Source of the DNA: JAFNGF01 sp964567045
Lineage (GTDB): Bacteria > Planctomycetota > Phycisphaerae > Sedimentisphaerales > Anaerobacaceae
Length of the DNA stretch: 13,344 bases
Assembly: GCA_964567045.1 (NCBI GenBank)
Contig: CAZMLE010000091.1
Coordinates: 1-13,344, forward strand
Direction of reading: 5' to 3'
Position numbers and translations under genes: made by a program. The notes beneath the pieces are model-generated. The model saw only the letters and a program-made list of their open reading frames with translations, ran no database searches and had not been told where the DNA came from. Positions 6,487 to 13,283 of this stretch are shown one piece after another. Within the stretch, counting starts at the first letter, position 1. Every line of letters starts with the position of its first letter.

Positions 6487-8937
6487 ATGAATCATTCTAT
6501 TCGCAGATTTGTCATTATCCTGGCATTCTTATTGTTCACATCCAGGATTGGCCTGCCACAAGGAACACTGCAGGATTATCAGCGAGCAGCCAAAATAGGT
6601 TCGACATTTGGCAAGCTTGCCTTCAAAACCACAGTGGTCGCCCACTGGATAAGCGACTCAGCTCGGTTCTGGTACCGCAACGATACCCGCCAGGGCAAAG
6701 AATTTATACTGGTAGATGCAGAAAAAGGCACGCGCGGGCCGGCATTTGACCGCGCAAGGCTGGCAGAAGCGCTCTCGCAGGCCAGCGGCCAGAGCTACAC
6801 GGCAGACAAATTGCCCTTCGATCAAATTGAATTCATAGAGCAAGGCGCCGCCATTCGATTCAATGTCGTTCCCCGCCTGCGCGGGGACAGGCTTGCCCCT
6901 GCAGAAGCAGGGGTCTGGTGGGCGTGCAATCTGGAAACCTTTAAGTGCGAAAAGACCGAAGCGCCTAAAGACGGCCCTTCTGTCTTCGACAGAAGACGCG
7001 GGGGTAATCGCTTTTCCAGAAGGCCGCAGAGAAATAGAAGCGCCCTGCGCTCGCCGGACGGCAAGTGGGAGGCATTTCGCCGGGATTACAATCTCTACGT
7101 GCGACCCCTGACTGGATCAGAGACGGGGCAAGAGATACAGCTCAGCCACGATGGCGAGATGCTTTACGACTACGCTTCTTCGCTGCCGGGGCCGACAGAA
7201 ATCACCACAATCCAAAAGGGCATACCCGCTCATACTGACCCGGGCATATCGGGCGACTGGTCGCCTGACTCGAAAAAGATAATGGCCTGTCGGATAGACC
7301 AACGCAAGTCCGGCTGGTTTCACCAGGTAAAATCCGTGCCCGACCAGAGCATCCGCCCCACTTTGTACTCGTTTGTCTATCCCTTAGCCGGCGAACCGAA
7401 TGTTCCTATCGCTGAGTTCCATATTTTTGACGTGGAAAAACAGACGCACGTGAGAGTTGACGCCGAGCCGGTGCCCATGTTGTACTATGAGTATCCCCCT
7501 TCAGTTCGATGGAAAAAAGATAGCGGCTCTTTCACCTTTATTCAAAGGGAACGTGGGTACAAAGCAGCTCGCCTGCGAGAAACAGATGCCGCTACCGGCA
7601 AAACCCGAACAATCATCGAGGAGCGCTGCGAGACCTGTGTCGACCCGCTGACCAGTTACGTTCATTATCTGGAGGAAACGGATGAAGGGACCCCGCTTTG
7701 CGGGAACCAGATTATCTGGTCATCGGAGCGAGATGGCTGGTGCCATCTGTATCTTTACGACTGGAAGACCGGCGAATTGAAGAACCGCATAACCGAGGGC
7801 AACTGGGTTGTCCGCGGTATCGAGCGTGCCCCCGATCCAGCCGGGGGTGAGCAGGCCCGTCAGGTTTATTTCTTTGCTTCCGGACGCGAAGAGGGACGCG
7901 ACCCTTATCTCCGGCACCTGTATAAAATAAATCTGGATGGCACAGGTCTGGTACTACTGACCCCCGGCCACGGCGAACACTCGGTGACATTTTCGCCCTG
8001 CGGTAGATACATCGTAGACACCTACTCACGGGTCGATTCTGCCCCGGTAACCGAACTACGCCGGGCTTGCGATGGGCAGCTTATATGTGAACTGGAAAAA
8101 GCCGACATCGAGCTGCTGCTGGCCGAGGACTGGAAATGGCCCGAACCTTTCCAGGCAAAGGCCAGAGACGGCAAAACAGATATCTACGGCGTACTGTTTC
8201 GCCCGACGAACTTTGACCCATCCGAGAAGTATCCCATCGTGGAGTGTATATACAGCGGCCCACAGAGTTTCAGCACCCCTAAGGGGTTCAGACCTTATTA
8301 CAACGCGCAATCCGTAGCTGAATTGGGCTTTTTAGTCGTAATGGTGGATGGACTGGGCATGGGCGGAAGATCAAAGGCCTTTCACGATTATTCGTACAAA
8401 AACCTCGGTGACGGCGGCCTCCCAGACCACATCGCCGCGATGCGGCAACTGGCGGAAAAATATCCGTATATGGATCTGTCACGCGTGGGCGTTTACGGAG
8501 GCTCTGCAGGCGGATATGATGCGGCTCATGCGCTGCTTACGCATCCGGAGTTTTACAAAGTGGCCGTGTCTACCTCCGGCAATCACGACCACCGCCTGGA
8601 TAAGGCCTGGTGGGTCGAACTATGGATGGGCTATCCGATCGGCGACCATTACATCGAGCAGTCGAACGTCACTTTGGCAGGCAAATTGAAGGGCAAGCTC
8701 CTTTTGCTCCACGGGGATATGGACGATAATGTGCACTTCTGTGCAACTATGAGATTTGCAGATGCCCTGATCAAGGCTAACAAAACCTTCGACATGCTTA
8801 TTGTTCCCAACGGACGCCATGGCTTGGCAGGCGACTATTTTGACCGAAAGCGATGGGATTACTTCGTCAAACACCTTTTGGGCGTAGAACCGCCTGATTG
8901 GAATTCGGTAGAAAACCGCGAGAAAATTGAGAATTAA
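6487..8937 (+). CDS. Secreted S9 prolyl peptidase, dipeptidyl-peptidase-4-like
   Basis: This 816-residue serine peptidase has an N-terminal DPPIV-type beta-propeller (about residues 60-560) and a C-terminal alpha/beta hydrolase domain. A signal peptide (RRFVIILAFLLFTS, residues 6-19) sends it out of the cytoplasm. The catalytic triad is S673 (GGSAGGY), D746 (HGDMDDNVH) and H778 (NGRHGL); spacings of 73 and 32 compare with 78 and 32 in human DPP4. Family members cut after proline at the second position, releasing Xaa-Pro dipeptides. The Glu-Glu pair that anchors the substrate amino end in DPP4 is not visible in the propeller region before SGDWSPDSKK, so strict dipeptidyl specificity is uncertain; an oligopeptidase is possible. 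Two clear palindromic repeats (residues 129-143 and 163-173) and a weaker one (448-454) add length to the propeller. AAGGG six bases upstream supports ATG 6487, 19 bases after the M24 stop. Confidence 0.85.
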   Translation: MNHSIRRFVIILAFLLFTSRIGLPQGTLQDYQRAAKIGSTFGKLAFKTTVVAHWISDSARFWYRNDTRQGKEFILVDAEKGTRGPAFDRARLAEALSQASGQSYTADKLPFDQIEFIEQGAAIRFNVVPRLRGDRLAPAEAGVWWACNLETFKCEKTEAPKDGPSVFDRRRGGNRFSRRPQRNRSALRSPDGKWEAFRRDYNLYVRPLTGSETGQEIQLSHDGEMLYDYASSLPGPTEITTIQKGIPAHTDPGISGDWSPDSKKIMACRIDQRKSGWFHQVKSVPDQSIRPTLYSFVYPLAGEPNVPIAEFHIFDVEKQTHVRVDAEPVPMLYYEYPPSVRWKKDSGSFTFIQRERGYKAARLRETDAATGKTRTIIEERCETCVDPLTSYVHYLEETDEGTPLCGNQIIWSSERDGWCHLYLYDWKTGELKNRITEGNWVVRGIERAPDPAGGEQARQVYFFASGREEGRDPYLRHLYKINLDGTGLVLLTPGHGEHSVTFSPCGRYIVDTYSRVDSAPVTELRRACDGQLICELEKADIELLLAEDWKWPEPFQAKARDGKTDIYGVLFRPTNFDPSEKYPIVECIYSGPQSFSTPKGFRPYYNAQSVAELGFLVVMVDGLGMGGRSKAFHDYSYKNLGDGGLPDHIAAMRQLAEKYPYMDLSRVGVYGGSAGGYDAAHALLTHPEFYKVAVSTSGNHDHRLDKAWWVELWMGYPIGDHYIEQSNVTLAGKLKGKLLLLHGDMDDNVHFCATMRFADALIKANKTFDMLIVPNGRHGLAGDYFDRKRWDYFVKHLLGVEPPDWNSVENREKIEN
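6871..6913 (+). repeat. Double-hairpin repeat (type A), second copy, inside the S9 gene
   Basis: This copy has the same 43-base architecture as 3536-3578: CCCCGC-CTGC-GCGGGG, linker ACAGGCTTG, then CCCCTGC-AGAA-GCAGGGG. 39 of 43 bases agree, and all four differences are in the loops. Here it is translated as PRLRGDRLAPAEAG in the N-terminal part of the propeller, whereas the intergenic copy would read PAFAGTGLPLRKQG in the symporter frame. Confidence 0.88.
6975..7004 (+). repeat. Palindromic repeat (type B), inverted copy in the S9 gene
   Basis: The hairpin TTCTGTC-TTC-GACAGAA (6978-6994) is followed by GACGCGGGGG. Its reverse complement matches the type B element of the M24 gene, with the loop GAA becoming TTC. 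It encodes PSVFDRRRGG (residues 164-173) only about 60 bases after a type A copy. Confidence 0.82.
7829..7847 (+). repeat. Possible palindromic repeat in the S9 gene
   Basis: CCCCCG-ATCCAGC-CGGGGG forms a 6-bp stem within the reading frame (APDPAGGE). It has the size and base character of the other elements, but I see no second copy in the window. Confidence 0.45.
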
Positions 8938-8940
8938 AAA

Positions 8941-8946
8941 AGGAGG
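8941..8946 (+). promoter_or_regulatory. Strong ribosome binding site of the GH51 gene
   Basis: AGGAGG lies five bases before ATG 8952 and just after the stop of the S9 gene (8935-8937). It is a full Shine-Dalgarno match and the best in the window, suggesting strong independent initiation of the secreted arabinofuranosidase within the operon. Confidence 0.85.
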
Positions 8947-8951
8947 TATTT

Positions 8952-10508
8952 ATGAGAATGTTACTTACCATAGTGGCGGTATTGTTCGCGATCATTTCAG
9001 TTCAAGACCGCACCTCCTCGGCGCAAATTCAGCCAGGACAGGCACGGCTGATTATCCACGCCGACCAGGGTAAAGAGACTATCAGCCGAAATATCTACGG
9101 GCATTTTTCCGAGCATCTGGGCAGGTGTATCTACGGCGGCTTCTGGGTAGGGCAGGATAGCCCGATACCTAACACCCGAGGAATCCGCAAGGACGTAGTA
9201 GAGGCTCTCAAGGCGATCCAGATTCCTGTCCTGCGATGGCCCGGCGGATGCTTTGCCGATGAGTATCACTGGAAGGACGGCATCGGCCCCCGTGACAAGC
9301 GTCCCACTATGATTAACACTCACTGGGGAGGCGTGACCGAAAACAATCATTTCGGCACACATGAGTTTCTCGATCTATGCGAGCAATTAGGCTGTGAGCC
9401 TTATATCTGCGGCAACGTCGGCAGCGGCACCGTAAAAGAAATGCAGGATTGGATAGAGTATATCACCTTTGACGGAGTCAGTCCGATGGCGGACCTACGC
9501 CGACAAAACGGACGCCAAGAGCCGTGGAAATTAAAGTACTTCGGCATCGGCAATGAAAACTGGGGCTGCGGCGGAAACATGCGGCCTGAATACTACACCG
9601 ACTTATACAGGCGCTATCAGACTTACGTCAGAAACTTCAGCGGCAACAGGATTTTCAAGATTGCCTGCGGCCCTTCCGGGGCAAACTACAACTGGACGGA
9701 GGTTCTGATGCGTGAAGCGGCAAGACAGATGGCAGGCTTATCCCCTCATTATTACTGCGGCTCAGGCAGGAAAAGCCGTTCCGCAACGGAATTTGCTGAG
9801 ATAGATTGGTTCTGGCAGCTTAAGAGTGCGCTACGCATCCAGGAGATTCTGGTCAAACACAAGGAGATTATGGATAAATACGACCCGCAAAAGCGAGTGG
9901 CGATCATTTTTGATGAATGGGGCGCGTGGCACAACGTTGAGCCCGGCACGAACCCCGGCTTTTTGTACCAGCAAAACTCTCTGCGCGACGCTATGGTAGC
10001 CGGCCTAACTCTGAACATCTTTAACAATCATTGCGATCGGGTGAAGATGGCAAACATCGCCCAGACGGTCAATGTCCTGCAAGCGATGATCTTGACGCAA
10101 GAGGAGAAGATGCTGCTGACGCCGACGTATTATGTTTTCTGGCTGTACAAGGTTCATCATGACGCCACTTTGCTGCCGACGGAGATATCTACCGGAAGTT
10201 ACGAATTTGAAGGGGACAGTCTGCCGAGCGTAAACGTCTCTGCCTCCAAAGATAAGTCGGGCGTAATCCACGTTTCGCTCTGTAATATTCATCCCACACG
10301 CGCGGTGGAAATGGAAGGGCTTGTGCAAGGGGCTCAGGCTAAAACTATCAGCGGCAGCGTGCTGACAGCCGAGAAGATAAATTCGCACAATACCTTTGCT
10401 AACCCCGACGTCGTTATGCCGGACACATTCAAGGATGTCCGCTTGACAGAGAAAGGTTTTGTGGCAACGCTGCCGGCTAAATCAATTGTGGTTCTGAGCA
10501 TCGAGTGA
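8952..10508 (+). CDS. Secreted alpha-L-arabinofuranosidase, GH51
   Basis: This 518-residue retaining glycosidase is expected to release terminal alpha-L-arabinofuranose from arabinan, arabinoxylan or arabinogalactan-protein side chains. A signal peptide (MLLTIVAVLFAIISV) with probable cleavage after SSA (residue 24) exports it. The catalytic barrel contains RWPGGCFADEYHW near residues 94-106. The acid/base is E202 (FGIGNENWG) and the nucleophile E322 (IFDEWGAWH); their spacing of 120 fits characterised GH51 enzymes (119 in the Geobacillus enzyme as I recall). A C-terminal beta domain follows to residue 518. Length is typical and no palindromic insertion is seen. It starts 14 bases after the S9 peptidase stop. 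Its place among prolyl peptidases suggests that it removes arabinose from hydroxyproline-rich glycoproteins. A caveat is that the sugar directly on extensin hydroxyproline is beta-linked, so GH51 would remove only alpha-linked caps or arabinogalactan decorations. Confidence 0.92.
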   Translation: MRMLLTIVAVLFAIISVQDRTSSAQIQPGQARLIIHADQGKETISRNIYGHFSEHLGRCIYGGFWVGQDSPIPNTRGIRKDVVEALKAIQIPVLRWPGGCFADEYHWKDGIGPRDKRPTMINTHWGGVTENNHFGTHEFLDLCEQLGCEPYICGNVGSGTVKEMQDWIEYITFDGVSPMADLRRQNGRQEPWKLKYFGIGNENWGCGGNMRPEYYTDLYRRYQTYVRNFSGNRIFKIACGPSGANYNWTEVLMREAARQMAGLSPHYYCGSGRKSRSATEFAEIDWFWQLKSALRIQEILVKHKEIMDKYDPQKRVAIIFDEWGAWHNVEPGTNPGFLYQQNSLRDAMVAGLTLNIFNNHCDRVKMANIAQTVNVLQAMILTQEEKMLLTPTYYVFWLYKVHHDATLLPTEISTGSYEFEGDSLPSVNVSASKDKSGVIHVSLCNIHPTRAVEMEGLVQGAQAKTISGSVLTAEKINSHNTFANPDVVMPDTFKDVRLTEKGFVATLPAKSIVVLSIE

Positions 10509-10511
10509 TTT

Positions 10512-13283
10512 ATGAGCCAGCAGAATCTAAGCCAGCGGCGCGCCCCGGGCGGGAATTTCGAATTCTTCTCTGGGCACCGGTTCCTTCCTTTACTGCTGGT
10601 GTTGTTCGTCGCCAGCGGTTATTCTGCGCTCGTCTATGAAATCGTCTGGTTCCAATTGCTGCAATTAGTGATCGGTTCGTCGGCGGTTTCACTGGGTGTG
10701 CTGCTGGGAACCTACATGGGCGGGATGTGTCTGGGCAGTGTCGCGCTGCCGCGCATTATCTCTGTGAGGCAACATCCCTTACGCGTTTATGCCCTGCTTG
10801 AGCTGGGAATCGGGATCATCGGGATCGCAGTTTTGTTCGGGATACCGTATATCGATCGACTTTACGCGGCAAATGTCGGGCACGGTCTTGCGGGGGTTTG
10901 GCTTCGTGGCCTGGTCTGCGCGGTGTGTCTGCTGCCGCCCACCTTGCTGATGGGCGCGACGCTGCCGGCGATTGCACGGTGGGTCGAGACGACGCCGCAG
11001 GGTGTTTCGTGGTTGGGATTATTTTACGGCGGGAACATCGCCGGGGCCGTGTTCGGTTGTCTGCTGGCAGGGTTCTATCTGTTGAGAGTCCACGACATGG
11101 CGGCAGCAACATACGCCGCCGCGACGGTCAACGGCGCAGTGGCTCTGACGGGTCTCGGTTTGGCGAGGCTGACGCCGCACCGTGCCCCCGCCCCCGCGTC
11201 TCCCGACTCGCCCGCCATACGTCTGGCGGGCAAGAGTCGGGGCGGCGGGCCGACCGGCGAGCCAGCTCAGGCTCGCACCGTACCTGCGTCGGCCCCGCGT
11301 CTTCCTGCCGGAAGACAGGAGCGGGGGTGGCCGGTGCACGTCGCCATCGCGCTGTCAGGTACATCTGCGCTGGGCGCCGAGGTGGTTTGGACGCGCCTGT
11401 TGTCGCTGCTGTTAGGTGGGACGGTTTACACGTTTTCCATCATTCTGGCCGTGTTTCTGGTGGGGCTGGGGATCGGCAGCAGTCTCGGGGCGTTTCTGTC
11501 GCGCGTGGTCGCCCGGCCGCGGATTGCGCTGGGCTGTTGCCAGATGTTTCTGACCGCAGCGATTGCATGGACCGCGTATATGATCGCCAAATCCTTGCCT
11601 TATTGGCCGATCGACCCTTCGCTTTCCACAAGTCCCTGGTTCAACTTCCAGCTCGATCTGATGCGTTGTACTTGGGCTGTTTTGCCGGCGGCGATCCTGT
11701 GGGGCGCCAGTTTCCCGCTGGCGCTGGCGGCTGCTTGCCCGCCATACGTCTGGCGGGTAAATCGGCGCGGGGGCGATCCGGGACGATTAGTCGGGGGAGT
11801 CTATGCAGCCAATACGGCCGGCGCGATCGTCGGCTCGATCGGGTTCAGCATGCTTGTGGTTCCCTGGCTGGGCACACAGCAGGCCCAGCGATTGATGATT
11901 GGGCTGTCGGCTGTCGCCGCGTTTTTGATGTTTTTGCCGCTTGTGCGGCCATTGTGGGCAGGTAACCCCGCAATAAATTGCGGGGCTAACCGGTTAACCC
12001 CGCCATCACTATGGCGGGGTTGGATCGGGGGCAGCGGGCACAAGCCTGCGCTGCGGATGGCCGGCGCAGTCTCGGTTGTGGCCTCTATGGGCGTGGCGGC
12101 TTTGTTAGCCTGGAGCGTGTCGCCAACTCCTTGGGGCTTGATCGCTTATGGGCGCTTTATGGCGACCTACGGCGGCCGATTGGCGCCCGGGATTACCGAA
12201 GAAAAAGACATCCCGTCAGGGGGCGGCAGGCCGGACATCTTCTGCACTTATATGGGCGAGGGGATGAACGGGTCGGCCGTCGTGACCATGTCGAAAGCGG
12301 GCGTGCGGTGCTTCCACTCAGCCGGAAAGGTGCAGGCGTCCAGCGAACCGCAGGATATGCGGCTGCAACGCATGTTAGGGCACATATCGGCGCTGCTACA
12401 TCCGAAGCCTCGCTCGGTGCTGGTCGTGGGCTGCGGAGCAGGCGTTACCGCCGGCACATTTGCGCTGCACCCCAGCATCGAGCGCATCATCATTTGCGAG
12501 ATCGAACCGCTGGTCCCGAAGTTCGTGGCCCCGAAGTTTAAGACGGAGAACTACAACGTCGTGGATGATCCCCGCGTCGAAGTGGTTTACGACGACGCCC
12601 GGCATTACATCCGCACGACCCGGCGAAAATTCGACATCATCACGTCCGATCCGATTGACCCGTGGGTCAAAGGCTGCGCTGCGCTCTACACGCAGGACTA
12701 CTACAAGATGATAAGCGAGCATTTGAACCCAGGCGGAGTGGTCACCCTGTGGATACCCCTATACGAGGGCAATTCGGATACGGTTAAGAGCGTGATCGCC
12801 ACCTTTTTCAGGGTCTTCCCCAACGGCCTTATCTGGAGCAACGACATCAAGGGAGAGGGTTATGACGCCGTCCTGTTTGGTCAGGTCGTGGCACGGGCTT
12901 CCAGCCCGTGGAATCAGGGCCAAGATGGCCCTGCCACCAAGATAGAGGTTGACGAACTTCAACGGCGGCTGGATGCGCCTTCCATGAGGAAAGTGGCTCA
13001 GTCGTTAGGTGAGGTGGGATTCGCCTCAGCGATTGACTTGTTGGCGACCTACGCCGGGCAAGCGCCCGATTTGCAGGAATGGTTGTGGGACGCCCAGATC
13101 AACACCGACCGGAACCTGCGCCTGCAGTACCTTGCCGGTATGTGGCTGAACTCCTATTTGGGCAGGCAGATATTAGCCGAAATAATCCAGTATTACAGGT
13201 TTCCTGAGGAACTGTTTATTGCCTCGGATCAGACCAAGGAAGCGTTGAGGGAGGCGCTCGAGGGACTGCAATCGAGCCAATGA
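10512..13283 (+). CDS. Multi-pass membrane protein fused to a spermidine-synthase-like domain
   Basis: This is a 923-residue two-part protein. Residues about 20-575 hold many hydrophobic helices in two similar halves; FVASGYSALVYEIVWFQLL begins the first and IALSGTSALGAEVVWTRLL the second, like the membrane part of 'fused MFS/spermidine synthase' proteins. Residues about 585-760 form a Rossmann aminopropyltransferase-like domain with VVGCGAGV (639-646), acidic ICEIE (661-665), DDAR (694-697) and ITSDPIDPW (710-718). The nucleotide loop reads GCGAG instead of the GGGDG of true spermidine synthases, so polyamine synthesis is doubtful; the substrate is unknown. A helical tail follows. The start is three bases after the GH51 stop with no clear ribosome site, suggesting translational coupling. 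Base composition looks more GC-rich than upstream genes. Several palindromic repeats are translated within it (about residues 231-272, 409-416, 485-504 and 793-809), mostly in apparent loops. Confidence 0.8.
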   Translation: MSQQNLSQRRAPGGNFEFFSGHRFLPLLLVLFVASGYSALVYEIVWFQLLQLVIGSSAVSLGVLLGTYMGGMCLGSVALPRIISVRQHPLRVYALLELGIGIIGIAVLFGIPYIDRLYAANVGHGLAGVWLRGLVCAVCLLPPTLLMGATLPAIARWVETTPQGVSWLGLFYGGNIAGAVFGCLLAGFYLLRVHDMAAATYAAATVNGAVALTGLGLARLTPHRAPAPASPDSPAIRLAGKSRGGGPTGEPAQARTVPASAPRLPAGRQERGWPVHVAIALSGTSALGAEVVWTRLLSLLLGGTVYTFSIILAVFLVGLGIGSSLGAFLSRVVARPRIALGCCQMFLTAAIAWTAYMIAKSLPYWPIDPSLSTSPWFNFQLDLMRCTWAVLPAAILWGASFPLALAAACPPYVWRVNRRGGDPGRLVGGVYAANTAGAIVGSIGFSMLVVPWLGTQQAQRLMIGLSAVAAFLMFLPLVRPLWAGNPAINCGANRLTPPSLWRGWIGGSGHKPALRMAGAVSVVASMGVAALLAWSVSPTPWGLIAYGRFMATYGGRLAPGITEEKDIPSGGGRPDIFCTYMGEGMNGSAVVTMSKAGVRCFHSAGKVQASSEPQDMRLQRMLGHISALLHPKPRSVLVVGCGAGVTAGTFALHPSIERIIICEIEPLVPKFVAPKFKTENYNVVDDPRVEVVYDDARHYIRTTRRKFDIITSDPIDPWVKGCAALYTQDYYKMISEHLNPGGVVTLWIPLYEGNSDTVKSVIATFFRVFPNGLIWSNDIKGEGYDAVLFGQVVARASSPWNQGQDGPATKIEVDELQRRLDAPSMRKVAQSLGEVGFASAIDLLATYAGQAPDLQEWLWDAQINTDRNLRLQYLAGMWLNSYLGRQILAEIIQYYRFPEELFIASDQTKEALREALEGLQSSQ
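11202..11241 (+). repeat. Long palindrome (type C, copy 1) in the membrane-fusion gene
   Basis: The core CCCGCCA-TACGTC-TGGCGGG (11211-11230) is enclosed by an outer stem CCCGACTC (11202-11209) and GAGTCGGG (11234-11241). It encodes SPAIRLAG and flanks in the hydrophilic linker between the two membrane halves. The 20-base core recurs exactly at 11738-11757. Confidence 0.85.
11257..11276 (+). repeat. Hairpin GCGAGCC-AGCTCA-GGCTCGC
   Basis: A 7-bp stem with a 6-base loop lies between the type C and type B elements in the linker-coding region. Together these three occupy nearly all of 11202-11327, so the linker between the membrane halves appears to be built largely from repeats. Confidence 0.65.
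11293..11327 (+). repeat. Palindromic repeat (type B), third copy, in the membrane-fusion gene
   Basis: CCCCG and CGGGG arms enclose GTCTTCC-TGCC-GGAAGAC. It aligns well with the M24 copy, sharing GAAGACAG and AGCGGGGG. It is translated as PRLPAGRQERG. Confidence 0.8.
11738..11757 (+). repeat. Palindrome type C, copy 2
   Basis: CCCGCCATACGTCTGGCGGG is an exact duplicate of 11211-11230 but read in another codon phase (CPPYVWRV instead of SPAIRLAG). The outer stem of copy 1 is absent. Confidence 0.85.
11966..12021 (+). repeat. Tandem hairpins inside the membrane-fusion gene
   Basis: Two perfect hairpins are joined by CTAACCGGTT: CCCCGCAATAAATTGCGGGG (11966-11985, 8-9 bp stem) and AACCCCGCCAT-CACT-ATGGCGGGGTT (11996-12021, 11-bp stem). 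They encode about 20 residues (NPAINCGANRLTPPSLWRGW) between two hydrophobic segments. Confidence 0.85.
12888..12937 (+). repeat. Nested palindromic element in the spermidine-synthase-like part
   Basis: Outer arms GTGGCA (12888-12893) and TGCCAC (12932-12937) surround two hairpins, CACGGGCT-TCC-AGCCCGTG and CAGGGCCA-AGA-TGGCCCTG, each with an 8-bp stem. It encodes ARASSPWNQGQDGPAT, right after the last strand of the Rossmann domain. Confidence 0.85.

Noticed and set aside
7691..7704. Possible degenerate type A fragment in the S9 gene
   Set aside because: There is only a 5-bp CCCGC/GCGGG stem; the linker and second hairpin are missing.
8275..8287. Palindrome ACCCCT-A-AGGGGT in the S9 gene
   Set aside because: It is short, has a one-base centre and is not repeated elsewhere in the window; it could arise by chance.
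10898..11965. A 355-residue frame overlapping the membrane-fusion gene
   Set aside because: It is Arg/Gly-rich, has no domain or ribosome site, and is the expected shadow of GC-rich coding DNA.
12011..12541. A 176-residue overlapping frame
   Set aside because: It is a shadow of the membrane-fusion gene; no recognisable motif.
3017..12937. CRISPR array
   Set aside because: The repeats are scattered over kilobases, belong to several families and have no regular spacers.
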